From Stercorarius parasiticus (Eukaryota > Chordata > Aves > Charadriiformes > Stercorariidae), in assembly GCA_013396915.1 (NCBI GenBank), contig VWZL01004592.1, positions 186,001-250,000 on the forward strand: a stretch of DNA of 64,000 nucleotides. The letters run 5' to 3'. The position numbers and the translations under genes are program-made. The notes below the pieces were generated by a model. It did no database searches and was not told where the DNA came from. It saw only the letters and a list, made by a program, of their open reading frames with translations. Below, one piece after another: positions 45,761-58,680 of this stretch (within the stretch, counting starts at the first letter, position 1; every line of letters starts with the position of its first letter).

Positions 45761-48700
45761 TTAAAATGAAGATTCATTGGTGCCCCACTCTGGTTCTTCA
45801 AAACTAACGGAGAGCTTGAAGGAAATAGCTTGGATACTGAAGTGATAAGCGCTACAGAAATGCCAGACGCTATATAAACAACTAAACTCAGCCCCCGGCC
45901 CTTCCTGAACAAGGGATGATTTGCAGAAATACTTCAACAGATGGTCTGAATTTGGCTTTTCAAAAGGGGGGAAGAAATGCCAGGCCACTGCTGAGCTGTG
46001 TGTGGGTGCATGCCTGAGTGTGCTGTGTGGTGTGCTGCCTGCCAGCATGCTCCCAGGGAGGCTGAGCAGGCAGCTCCCGCAGCCCCTATGTGCTCGGGAG
46101 GTGTCTGCGCACTGCTGATTCAGGGTCTGCAGCTCTGCCAGGTCCCTGGCGTGAAGCGAGCTCCCACTTCCCCTGCGGTGAGGTTTGGCTGTGCCCACTT
46201 GCTGGGCTGTTCTAGTGGAGGTGAGCTATGGCCAGTTTGCAGAGGTGTGGGGTCAGCTCATGGAGAGAGGCTGCGGAGCTGCCGTGCAGCTTACGAGATG
46301 TTGTTTGGCATGCGGGTGAGATTGCGGGAAGACCACAGTGTGATCTGACACCAGATTGTCTCTCGCGCTGGTGCAGTTACCTGGACCTGTGGCAGTGCAA
46401 ATTGAGGTGGTCTGGAGCTGGAAGCAAACAGATCAATTGTGGCAAGGGGCATGTGCTGTTTGGACACACCTGTGTGTAGGTGAGCTGACAAACTTGTTGG
46501 TAGCCTGGGGTGGGAGAGAGTTTACATGTCATACTCAGGGACCCTGATGAACTCTGGTGGAGCTGGCTGCTGTGGCCAACCTCTCCTCTCCTCTGATGAG
46601 GTTACTGCTCTTGCAGGGAAAGGAGAACATGGTTTCCCCATCTGGTACCAGGCCTGGGGTTCTGATACAAACTGTGGCAGCAGCAGAGTGCTGCACCACC
46701 ACTTGTGTGGCGGTGGTAGGCAGGTTCCCACATCAGTAGGCACAGCTGGCTCCGATGAGGATCGTGGATTGGAGCCCAGAAGTCCTTGCCCGAGGAACTC
46801 TGGAGCAGAGCAGTATATCTGGTTCCTGCATTGCCAAACCGTTGTTAGCCTCCCAGCACAACATGCCTGTTACGCTCCTCACTGGCATGACAATTCGTTG
46901 TGTCTAATGATTTCTGTTGTTGGTGCCATGCACTCTTTGGCAAGACAGTGTTGGTTGGTAGTTAGAGCAGGGATGTGAGGTGTGCTTTGGGGGTGATTTT
47001 TTATTTTGAAACTTTCTGAAAACAGGTCTAATTCTTAAGCAATGCAAGATGAATCACTTTACTGAGGATGCTTAATGTGTCAGGTAAATTCTTGTGGATA
47101 CATCTGGCAGGAAGCAGCATTGCACTGTGCATGTGGAGTAGCCAGGTAAGACACTTAACATCCAGAGAATGACTTTCCAAGTTAGACTTATTTCACTTTT
47201 TTCCTCTCACTCTTTTTCCTTTCTTGTGTTACCCATGTCCTTCTGCTCTGTTTAGGTGAGCAGGACTGCCTGTGTTTTCATTTGCCTGTAGCCTCCTAAA
47301 TATATTGTTTTCCTGATGGGAACGCCTTGCCTGCCTTGCAGCCTGCTGATTCACAGCACTCTAGGTGAGCAGGGAGCTGGGGATGGATTATGCCACAGAT
47401 TCCCGAGCCATCAGGCGGTGGTTGCAGTCCCCTTGACAGTTCCTCTGCTTGTCACAGAGCACATGCTAACCTCTTTAGGAGGAACATGACCCATGTGGGG
47501 CTGCTGATGTGAGTTTAGCACGGAACCATTTTGCTGTGATGTAAACAGCTTTGGTGTAAGCAAACAGCTGAGGTGGGAGGAGAGAAATGCTGTTTGTGAT
47601 GCAGGAGCCGGAGCAGGTATGTTCATGTACACCCACAGCAAAGGGACTGGCAGCAGCAGTGTCCTGTATCACCGTTCCTGTGGCTGAGAGGCAAGGAATA
47701 TTGATTAACAGGACATTTAACTGGCATTTCTTCTTGTGTACTGGGAATATTAGTCAAATTCTGTCTTCAGCTGTGGGAAGTAATAAGGTAAGCTTCCTTC
47801 TTCAGAAAGGTCTCTACCTGCTGTTGCAAAGTGTTTGGGAGGCTGGGAGGTGTGCTTTTGTTACCCTGTCTACTCTCCATGTCTGGTCTCTTGTACAAAA
47901 GGCACCTGAAACACAGTCTTGACTCTAGCGAGCAGCTGAGCTTGCGGCGTGTATGCCAGTGTTTGCATGCTTACATGGTGGCTCCTGCTCAATGCTTCTC
48001 TGTCACCTTGCCTTAGGTGGAGCCCAGCTCCTACCTCCAGAGGGTGACACAGGAAGGCTGACGTCCTTTCAGACCTTGGGGTCCTGTTTCATTAACCTAC
48101 AATATTTTAGCATTGGCACCCATGTTGGTGGCTGGCTCTCTGGGGGCACTGTGGCTTTGCTACAGGGGCAGGGCATGGGGTTTGCTGGACGCATTGCTGT
48201 TCCAGCCAGGCTCGTGCAGTCCCTCTTCAGGACTCTGAGTGACAGCTATCAGTTGATGTATAGCTCCACAGGACTCTGGATTTCTAGGTCTTTTAAATCA
48301 TTTTGTTCAGGGCCCAGAAGCCCTTATCTCCCAGACTGCCCTGGAGGGATTCTTATCCTATGTTATTGTTGTTTATCATGTTTTTTTTTTCCAGTGCCCA
48401 CAGAAGCCAGGCTGCAGGCTGCTACTGAGAGGGGCAGCCCTGCTTCTTACTCCTGCCTCTCTTTTTGTGCCAGCGCAAGCATTTATGTGTTCACAGCTAT
48501 GCATTGTCCTGGGAATAAGGTCTAGTCTGAAATGAGTTCCTCTAGTTGCTGAGGGAAGGAAGAGCTCCCTCCTCTTTGGCAGTAACCTGAAGTTAAGCTG
48601 GACTAGTGGTTGAGCAACTACAGCCTCTGCTGGGAAAGAGAATCACGTGGCTTAAGAGAGATGCACTTCCCAGGTGCTAAAAATCGCTAGTATGGTTTCC

Positions 48701-50019
48701 TTCATGAAAATATTTGCATCTTCTCTGCCAACCCACTGTCAAGACTTCATCGAGCCTGTACTGCTGCCTCTGTGCAGGACAAACCATGTTGTGCTACCCT
48801 TCTGCAGCCCTGGTCTGGCCTGGTGCCTGATTGGAAATTCTCTTTTTGAGGGGGAGAGTCAGCATCATGTCTTTAAAACACCCTGCAATTCACATGGCAT
48901 AGCCCTTGCTGCCAGAGAAAGGTGGTTGCTTTTCAGGCCTCCTGGGGATGGCCCTGTGTACTGCCAGATGCACACAGTATAGGAAGAAGTGGGGAACAGA
49001 GTGGGGAAAAAACCCCATGCCTTTGCTTTGCTCTGTCACAGTCCCCTAGTGTTCACAGGAACAAGCGCATGTTTCAGAAAGCACTTGGTGAGCACGTGTC
49101 CTTGGAGATGCAAAGGAATCGACCGACTTCCTCTGCTCTTCCTCTTCCTCTCTCTCCCTTGCTTTCCAGGAGGTGGTGGCAGTGCCTAGCAGACACCCTT
49201 AGTGTGAGCCCAGCTGATGCCGAGGAAGGCTCGCCAGCAGTGGCAGAGGTGAGGGATCTGGTTACCCTTGGGCTGGAGAGATGGGGAGGCTTCTCTCTGA
49301 GCGTATCTGAACCTTGCTGGGATTGTGCATCTCTTTCCTGCTGTCCTTTTGCCTCTCCCTGCCACAGGCTGTCCCTTCCACTTCCCGTTTCTGAAGGCTC
49401 TGTTTGTATTTTGACATGGGAGGTGCATGTGGTGCTGCCGCTTGCCCCCATTGCCAGATAGGTTTAGGGAGCCGGTTGGGATTGCCGGTTGGGTTGAGCT
49501 CACACTGCAGCTTCCATGTGATGCCTGTCCAGCCAAGCTGTCCCTGGCTGCCTTTAGGGATGTGGAGGAGACGGGGCTGTGTGAGGAGCAGCGTGTGTCA
49601 GGATACTGGGAGAACTGCAGTCCCCGGTGCTGCTCTGTGGCTGGAGGCTGCCAGTACCATGTGGTCCCTGTGGGAAATGGGCTGCCTGCAGGGTCCCGGA
49701 CTCATGGCCCCAAAGCAGCAGGGTGTCATCCCAAGGCTTCTGATGTGCTCTGGGCTATGGAGGTAGGAAGGGACAAGCCGTCTTCCCCTTTGGAGGGGGG
49801 ATCCTATGTCTGTCGCATCATCAAGGGCTAGGTGAATGAGCAAGGCTTTTTGCATGTTAACCAGGCAGCTGGGCTGTGCGAGCCGTAGGGTGCAAGCCGC
49901 AGTGCTCCTATGCTTCTCCTCCGAAAGCCGTGTCAAGGCAAGTACTTTCCGCTCTCACACAGCTATTATGAAAGAGCCTGGATTTGATGCGCCCTTCTCT
50001 CCCTTTGCCCTCAGGGCAT

Positions 50020-50310
50020 GCTGGGCTTGTTTGAATTAATGTAATTAGCACATGCCTTATTAGCTCACTAAGGCACAAAGAACTCATGTATATTTGTAGC
50101 CAGGTTAAGCAGCCCCTATTAATTTAATAACCGTGTCCTCCTCAGTGCGTGGCAACAGTTAATCGCTGGTGGTGACTCAGGATCAGCCAGTATGGAGGGA
50201 ATTTGGACAAGGTGTATATGCATGCGGTTCTCTTTTATTGTGTTGTATTTTTGTTAATGAGCGTGAAGGGAATTAGCAGCAGGCGCAGTAGACGGAAGCT
50301 TTCAGTGCAG
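50020..50310. promoter_or_regulatory. Possible enhancer: TAAT-rich block
   Basis: At least seven TAAT/ATTA cores (for example GAATTAATGTAATTAGC, TATTAATTTAATAACC, GTTAATCGC, GTTAATGAGC) plus a GTGGCAAC half X-box within 290 bases, in a region that is otherwise GC-richer. The pattern is typical of conserved developmental enhancers. No alignment was available to prove conservation. Confidence 0.3.
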
Positions 50311-53300
50311 GTTTGCTAAGCAGCTAGCCCTGGATATTTCCTGTGCTCTACACTGTCTGTAGGAAAGGATCTATAGAATGAGTCAGTGTGATATGACACA
50401 GACTGGGAGGCTGAAATATACAGAAATAAACTTTAGCAACCCACACTTGAACTCTGTTCCAATCAGGTTATGAACTAGGTACTGTTAGCAATTTTGCTTT
50501 GTTGTCTACTCTGTTTCCCCTTGGTGAATCCTGGGGCAGAGGAAGTGGCTGGTGTATTCTGGCACTGCTCAAAACTGAGACTGAGAAAGGGCAAGCTTCT
50601 CGTGAAAGGACAAAAAATAGTTGCAAGAAATTTCATCCTCTGCAGTGCTGTGGTCCTCAGTCCCTTTTGCTGGTCTGGGTCTTGCCACACACAGAGCTTA
50701 GCTGGGTCCCATGGGATGCTGCCAGGATGCTTGCCACCAGTTTTTTGGTTTTCTTTCCACCACTCCACTCCCCCCCGAAGATGCAGGTTATGGGTGTGAA
50801 TGCTAGTTTGTGCTCCACCACCCTGACATGATGCAGCCTGCAAGCCCAGGATGGTGGTATGTGTCTCTCTCCATGCAGGACATGTGAAATAGTAAGGTCC
50901 TGCACTGCTTCTACAACTAGTGAGTTAAGCATTTTTGGGGCTCTATTCAGATCACTACATGTGCAAAGGAGACTTCCTGCATTTCTTCTCTTCTTCCCCT
51001 TCCTGCAGTAATCACAGGTCATGCTCTGTGGTGAGCATGATCTGGAAGGAAGAGCAAGAAGAGTGGTGCTGGAAAGCAGCTGATGGGTTTACACAGTTTT
51101 GGTCAGGTTTTCTGCAAGTAGCTGTTGGGGTGAGAGGCAGATAGCCTGCCTGCTCCCACTTCCTCTCTTTACTGTTCTTATTTGCTGTTTCTCCCCCTTG
51201 CCAAGTAAGCTTGGGCTGTCAAGGCCTGAACTGTTCCCAGTCATCATAAGCTTGTGGAGGAGCATTATTGAGAAGATGAGGCTGTTACAGGCAGATGGGC
51301 AAGGAAACCCCATGAAATTGGACAGAAGCGTGTATGTGCTTGTAATAATGTGCCCTCTCACTGCAGCTGGCGGGGGACCAAGTCCCCAGGCTCCAGCAGA
51401 AATGATGAGCTCTTCTGGCTTGTGTCTGCTGAGGACCTGGCCCTCCTGGGAGGCACAGTAGGAAGATAAAAGTCTCTGTGAAATCTCCATGGAGTGACAG
51501 GGGATGCACATGAGTCTGCCTGCAGCAGGTTGGAGCAGATAAGTTATTTTTCCTTCCTTAGAGCCTGTTCTAGGGACAGCCCAATGCATGGATGAAGGTT
51601 GGTGGGGTGAGGAGCTGCGATGGTATACGCTGTACTGGTGATATGGAGGTACCCATGTGCAGCTCCGAACAGGTGCCTTGCAGGGAAAAGAATAATAAAA
51701 AATGAAAAAGTCTGCAGGAAGAGAAATGATTGCTGGGATACCTCAGGTGCTGGACGGAGGTGGTAATTTATTTTTTTTCTCTTTTTTTCTTTTCTCTGCT
51801 TCAGGGGCAGGAAGGGACACTGCTTGGCTTGGTGGGTGGGAGGCTTTCTGTGCAGGATCATAGCAGCCAGCTGGCTCAGAGCTGTGGGCTGCCTGGCACA
51901 TACTGAGATGGGGCGTTTTCCAGGCCAGCTTTTTTAGGCAGTGAGGATTTCCCTCCCTCCCCCCTCCCTTCTTCTCTCTGTCTGTTCACTGTCTTGGATG
52001 AGCTTGGAGAAGGAAGGAGCAGCCTTGATGTGGTGTTTAACCCAGCGGCTTCATTGGTCTTCCCTTGTGCTGCTGGAGCAGCCATGTGTCAGAGTCAACT
52101 CAGCAGGCCCTTTGCTGGCTGCTGGGCTGGAAGGGATGGAGCTTAATTTATAGCCCTGGAGTAGCTGAAGTTGGGGCTATTTCTGGCACGCATCTTGCTC
52201 AGCACCTGCCTGGAGGAACATGATGTAGGGGAAACAAAATGGGATTTGTGGCTTGTTTTTCTTTCTTCTCAAAAGAAAAATAGTTTTTATCCCCCTCCCC
52301 CCTTTTCAAGGAGAAAAAGCCTTTTCTAGGGCTGCATGCAGTGCTCTGAGAAACACCAGGACTGCCAGCTCTCAGCAGGGGGTCCGCAGCAGGCACAGCA
52401 CTGACCTGCATTGTCAGTCCATCCCCTCTGCATCCCAGGAGGACGCACTTCAGGGCGTCTAACAGGAACAGCTCTGTGGGTGTTTGGGTGTTGCTCTAAT
52501 GAGGTACTGCTGCAATTTGGCCCAAAGAGACGCTTATTCTTCCCAGCAGGGCCACTGGTACCCCTTTCTTTCAGAGGAGGTTGGTCTGCTGAGAGCCAGG
52601 AGCCCTGGTTTTGTTGCTGGTGGAGAATGAATGGTCCCTTTCATGCCCCAGGACCTCAACTCAGTGCTCTGCCTCATTCCTACCAAATGAGCTAGAATCC
52701 AGCCCTCGCTTTCCGTTGGACTTTTTGGTTGGCTGTTTTTAATTACTGTTTTGTAGATGGTGATTATTTTAAATTGTGAGGGGGGAACCTTTCTTCTAGT
52801 CTGCTGGTCTCTTGACAGAGCACCTGAGCAAGGGATTTGCACTGTTTAGTTTCTCAGTGGTAAGTCCTTCCAGATCAAAGGGTTGGTCTGTCTGTCACTG
52901 TCAGTTGACTCTGCCGTTTCTTGACCACCACAGATTATTGAAGAGGAACCGCTTTATATAAGTTCTTGTTTGTTTTCCCAGCTGTCTTCCATCTGCCAGA
53001 CTTCAGCTTCTCAGTGAAGCTGTTCTCTTTCTCCAGCTAATGCAGCATGTCTCTGAAGCTGTAATTTCATAAAAACTGGTATGGAGAACTGATCCAGAGG
53101 AAGGTGGGTTAAAAATAGTTAGAATCACACCAATTCAATGTGTGACTACATGATTTCTCAAGTGGCACTTGGAAAGAGGCATCACTGGTAATAAGCACAT
53201 GCTTATGTTGTCCAAAGATGTCCAAGCTGTAAACTTGCTTGTGCATCAGCATGGTCATGTGTGGACAGTTTTACTATCTGTTAGTTAGCTTGTGCTTTCA

Positions 53301-56300
53301 CTGTTGGCTCTTAGGCTGCAAAATAATGTAGGCTGTTATGAATTTAATTTAAATAGTCATTTTTTTCTAGAAGTTCCCACATATATATATACACATATAT
53401 TTCATTGCATTTGCATATGGATTAGTTGTTCTGTAGCTACTTTTTACAGATCCCTTTGGGTTGGTGTAGGGACTCGCAGGTCTCTACAGACCAAAGGCTA
53501 TTTTCAAGCAAAATGCTGGGCCTGAATTTCTGCTGTGGCTGTGCTCTGACCTCGTATCACTGCATCACTGAAGATTTTATGATAGGAGATGCGTGGAAAG
53601 GCTTTTTGGCCCTCTGGCTTCTATACCTCTTGGTCCATGTTTCTTCAGAAGCTGTGGAGAGGCAAGACTGAGTTTGCCTTTGAGCGTGAGTCCATAATTT
53701 AGAGGCCTGTTACTTGTGTTGTAAATGTTCAGAGGAATGAGAGAGAAGCAGGGCTGTAGCATGCTTGATGTGGCATTTGTGCAGAGCAGAGGAGCCTGTT
53801 CTTTTGAGACTCGTCCACTAGACCAAACTGCCTTTTTGAGAAGTTGGAGAGGAGGCAGGTTGAGATGGGAAGAGTGCCAACAGCTCCTGTGGGTTTCCTC
53901 TTCTCCCTTCAGTCTTGCTGGGGTGCTGTGAGCACTTTTAGACCTGTTGTCTCTCTCCTGTTAGAGAAGGCACTGCAGTTACGGAGTGTTTTGATGCATT
54001 GCCCTCCTATGGAGCAGGACTCTGCTATGTGTTCTCAGGGAGGTGACTGCAAGGTCATTTGTCCTGCTGAAACCTTCCCTCTGGTTCCTTCAATTTGGCA
54101 GCCCCAATATCTTGGACAGTATGACTTGCCGTGTGAGCCCTGCATGAGTCACTTCTCCTTTTAATGGCTGTCCTCGCTCGTCTTGCAGTTCAGCTGCAAA
54201 ACCTCCAGGACATGGACTGTCCTTGACTGAAAGTCTGTGCAGCCCCTAAAATAACAGGTCCCAGATCTCCACTGGGGCCTCTTGTGCTGCAGTGCTGATA
54301 CCCAAGCCCAGCTTCAAGATGAATGTCAACTTTCCAGCTCTTGATCCATGGCAGTTTCCCAAGACATGCAAAGTCAAAGGGTGTATCTGACACTTGTTCC
54401 ATATCATCACAGGCCTGCTTCTCGAGTCTTTCTGTCTGACTTGAATGCAGATGACTTGGCATTCAGCAGTTGTCCTTTGCAAACATTTCTGCCTGACTGA
54501 AGTGGAATGTGCTCTGGTAACTGGAGTGTGATCTGGTGTTAGGACCTGTGAAGTGGACTGTGTTTCCTGAGCTGCCCTGAAGTAGAGCTGAGGGGTAGGA
54601 GACATGTCTGGGAGAGAGATCACGTTGATGCAAGAAGAGGCCTCCATGGGACTCTCCCTGTTAAGCAATAGGGCAAACAGCTTCTGCACTAATCTAAGCA
54701 AGTTGCTGGTTGTTTGGCCTGGAGAAGCTCTCCAGGTCAGGAAGGCACTGCTCTTGCTGCTTACAGTGTTCTTTGGAGGCCTTTCTCCAGGGCTTAGCTC
54801 TCATAGAAGTAATGGAAGATGCTTGTTGTCTTGACCTATTGCTTAAGGTTTCTCAGCAAAACAGGTAAAGGTGCGTGATGCTGTACTGGGAGTCAATGGC
54901 CAGCCTGTCGCTTCAAGCAGGATGGAGGCCCCAGAGGGGAAAGCGTTGGAACATTGGGTGTATTCCTCCTGCTACTACTGCCTGGAGGCAGGAGGATCCC
55001 CACCTCCTTCCCTACTCTTTTTTCCCCTTCCTTTCCAGTAATACCTGCTGCTCCACTTGCTCTGATCTTTGCTTTGGAGTTGGCAGCTAGATTGGCTTTT
55101 CCCAGTGTGGCTGGGGCCAAGCAGACAGAGGGACTGTTGCTGGGTGCAGTAAAGTGTCTGTCTGATGTCTTCAGCAACTCTTTTGCTTTGCATTGAGGTG
55201 ACCCTGGTGACTGGGGCCAGCAGAGCGATCTGGAGAGAAAGCTGCCTCCAGTACATGGTGGGACTTCTATCCCTGAGATGGGAGGGTTGGTTGGACCACT
55301 CAAAAGAAGCTCTTGAGTGCTGAGCACTCTCCCTCCTTGGAGAGTGGTGGAGGTGGCTGCGTTTCCAAGGCCAGTCTTTGCTGTCTGTTTGGTCTTCTTG
55401 ACTGCTGTTGTGTGAAGGTAAATGAGGTCTCTGAATTTCCTGTAATCTCAAATAAATCCTGGGGGAGAGGATAGTTGCAACACTGTGTGTGCAGTACCAG
55501 AATATAGGGCGTTGCTGTAGTCCCAGGGGCTTGCAGGTTGTCCCCTGTGATATTTCCACCATGGGCCTGTTGTGGCTCCTCTCCTGTCACAACAGTATGG
55601 GTAACTATACTGATCTGGATGGGTAAAGAATGTGGTGGGCAAGTACCACTGCTGAGATGTTGGACTGTTTTTGTCCATAGCTTGTTTTATCCTAAGCTGG
55701 AATGTTTTCATGGGAGCAGGGTGTTCCTCAGACTGCCAGTTGTGGTTGGAAATCCTGTCTGAAGGTAAAGGGCAAGTCAGCGATGGAGCTGGAATGAGAG
55801 CTCAGGAGCCTTTGCTGCTAATCAGGATTTTTGGTCCTTTTTTGCCCCTCGGTGGGCATCCAGGTAAATCTGTACTGCCACCACTTGTGTTTACAAAGCC
55901 AAGCGCTTCTAAAATGTATTCTCAGCCTGGACACTGTCCTGCGCTGCCAGGGAACTTGTCTATTTCATTGTGGCATAAGGGAGATGTTTAGAAGCGTTCT
56001 TCTATCATCACAAGGTCTCACAGCATGGATAAGTTAAGGCTTCCCAGACTGAGCCCAGTTTGCAAGGAGTGTGAAGGCCAGATATGGGGGCAAAGTTTGC
56101 CTGCTGTTTTGCAAGGGTGCCAGCCTGACTGTTTTCACTGTGAATGTGCTCTGGCATTTTTGGCTGTAGATAGGAGGGTGCCTGAGGACACCCATCCCAA
56201 GCAGCCAGAGGGAGGGAAGCCGCACAAGGCAGAGGTAAGTCGTGGAGGACAGATGGGGCTGCAGCAGTTGAGGGCTCTTGCAGGGGGCTGTCAGGATCGG

Positions 56301-58479
56301 GAGGGAGGAGCGAGCTCCCTGTGTGCTGGGGCTCAGCATCCTTGCTGTGTTGCAAGCTGAGTGAGCACTGTGCCACTGAGCCTGTCCCCACAGGGCTGCG
56401 AGCAGCCAATGGTGCAGGCAGGTGGCGTGGCCCCTCCCCGCTGGGACTTTGGCCTTTTTGCACCTGAGGCAAGAGGGGGATCTGCCCTGGACTTGGCGCT
56501 TTCAAAGCCCAGCGTCGTATGGGGACAGTTGGCTGCTGACCGTGAGGCAGGTGAGTTTGCGTCTGCAGCCCCCAGGGCTTCTGCCTGGTGGCAGAATGGT
56601 AGGAAGGGGCTGCTGTGCTGTCCCACTGCGCAGCTGGAGAGGTGACAGTCTGTTTTTGTGGGGGAGCGTCCACCAGCCTTGTTCAAGAGCTACTTTGTTT
56701 TATTGAGGACTAATGCCCTGCCTGGTGCTGCAAGAAAATTCGTGGCAGTTCCTGCTTTTGAGAGTCTAGGGGCAAGCAGGCAGCAGAGATGATGCTGCTA
56801 CTGATTCCCTCCATCCCCTCTATCCCAAAACGTCCTGAGCAGGCAAGAGCCACGTTGACAGCTTCTCCCCAGGTAGACTTCCTGGTGCCGGCTCCCTTGT
56901 ACGATTTGTGCCCAGCACGCATCTAGAAAGCAGCTTCTCTCAGAAAGTTTTTGCAGTTCAGTTTGCACTCCTTAAACCTTATTGTTGCAATGGCAGCTTT
57001 GCTTCAGTCGTTAGCAAAACTTGGCAGGATGTCCACACCTTCAAATGCTTTTGTACTGTGAAGGAAAGCGGTGTGCTGATCCCAGAGGGTTTCTCCTCTC
57101 CTAGCAGGTACTAGTTGCTGCTTGCTCCCCCCCACGCCCCTTCTCTGACTGTGAGAGGTCGCATGGCTGTGTCCTCTCGACACAGTGGATGCTGGCACAG
57201 CTTTGCTCCCTGCTCTCACCCTCTGAGCCCTGCTTCTTGATGTTGGCTTCTCTGGCTGGGGCACTGAGTTTGTCTCTTCCCAAGACAAATGGAAATATGT
57301 GGAAGGGAGTCCTGTCTTCCCCTTCTGCTGTTTATTTTCAAGTCAAGGTTGTAGTCTGAATGTTTGCTTTCAGTGACAGCTCCAGCATGTGCTGGCCCCC
57401 AGTTCTACCTCATCCCTGCCTGACTGGTCTGCACAAATGTTTGTGCTGGCATGAAAGCAGGGATGGGAACACATGTTCGGGCATAGGGAGAGGACGGGCT
57501 TGCTTCCTTCGGCTGCAGTGCCAGCTGATGTTTGCTAAAGGTCTTCTGTCAAAACAGCAGCCTGTGTACCCTCAGATAAATTGGCATGTCCGACAGCCTG
57601 CACTCGAGAGGCTGTGCTCAGCTATGGAGTGGGGCTGCTGGGGAGGGGAGAGGCTGGAGATGGGAGGGCTGGGGAAGAGATGACCTCTGTGGAGGGGCTG
57701 ATGGCAGGACTGGGGGAGCTGGTGGACTGGGAGCCTGCAGATGGCTTGGAGGATGCCAGCAGTGGCTCTAGCAGCTGGCAGAGGGAGAGCAGGGTAAGCA
57801 GGAGGGTGCTGAGCTGTGGGGACCACCAGGGTCAGACTATGGGCAGAGCAGTGGCATCTAGGTGTAGAGGTGGCAACCCACAGTCATAGGGCAGTGCGGT
57901 GGCAATAAATGCTATGAGTATGGTCAAAGAGGTGTGGGTAAGCTTAACCTGTTCCTTCACCCATGATGTCTTGGCTTGTGGAGGTGTTGGGTGCCTGTAT
58001 CTCCATCCAAGCTTGCTGGCAGCACACATGGCATGTGATGAAACTGTGTGCTCCCCTTCATGCCCTAGGTTGGGCTGTGATTTTCTGGTAAGCACTTTTC
58101 CTTCAGGTGATAAGGTGGGAACCGAAGGTTAAAAGTTGAGCCCCGTGCCCTAGGCTGATCAGAAGTACAGCAGATCTGCAGTACGCAAGGGTTGGCCATC
58201 CTGGAGAAAACCTTACAGTCTGAGTGTGTGTGGCAAGGCAGGGAAGCAAAATAGCACCATTTTGGCAGTGGCTGAGGCTGTGAGGACCAGATACATCTGA
58301 AGCTGGCTAGGTTTCTATTGTAGTGCCCCAGTCTGGCTGCTCTGTCACTCTTTGGAGCTGGATTTTGGGAGCTGGGAAAAGGGAGAGGCTGGGTTGAGGA
58401 GGCTCCTGGGCGGTCTATGTGTGGCAGCGTGAGCTTCGGGCATTTGCACCGCTTCCGCACCTAGCATTGAGGCAATTCC
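50311..58479. other. Gene-free stretch with weak exon-like frames
   Basis: No recognisable gene. Two phase-compatible plus-strand segments ending at 56234 and 56550 have splice-like borders. A short AT dinucleotide tract lies near 53381-53402. A 221-codon minus-strand frame (56008-56673) is Pro/Ser-rich and can be explained by base composition. Confidence 0.4.
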
Positions 58480-58680
58480 CCGTGCTGCGGTGTGCACATC
58501 GCTCTGAAACGAATTTGCTTGATCGTTTTAATAAATGTAGAAGGGACGTCCCAGTGTGCGAGTAATGGGGCATTAATCCATGCCTAGCTGTGTTAATAGC
58601 ACTCTAGGAAGGAATTAACACCACATAATTAATCGCACGTGCAGCTTTTGCTCTCTTAATTACAGGATGTTCAATTCAGG
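58480..58680. promoter_or_regulatory. Possible enhancer: homeobox-site cluster
   Basis: Dense homeodomain-type cores: TTTTAATAAATG, GGCATTAATCC, GTTAATAG, GAATTAACAC, CATAATTAATCGC and CTTAATTAC, within 200 bases. The flanks are GC-rich. Conservation is untested. Confidence 0.3.

Larger units (their letters stand above)
39716..49999. other. Gene-free stretch, probable first intron of SLC25A22
   Basis: No exon with family resemblance, no CR1 tail and no RNA gene found. A T/G-rich low-complexity tract lies at 42694-42776 and a T run with one N at 45748-45760. If the island at 39230 is the SLC25A22 promoter, this is its 5' UTR intron. Confidence 0.45.

Noticed and set aside
56008..56673. Minus-strand open frame of 221 codons
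   Set aside because: Pro/Ser/Gln-rich with no domain. At this base composition about one such frame is expected by chance in 64 kb, and it opposes splice-like signals on the other strand.
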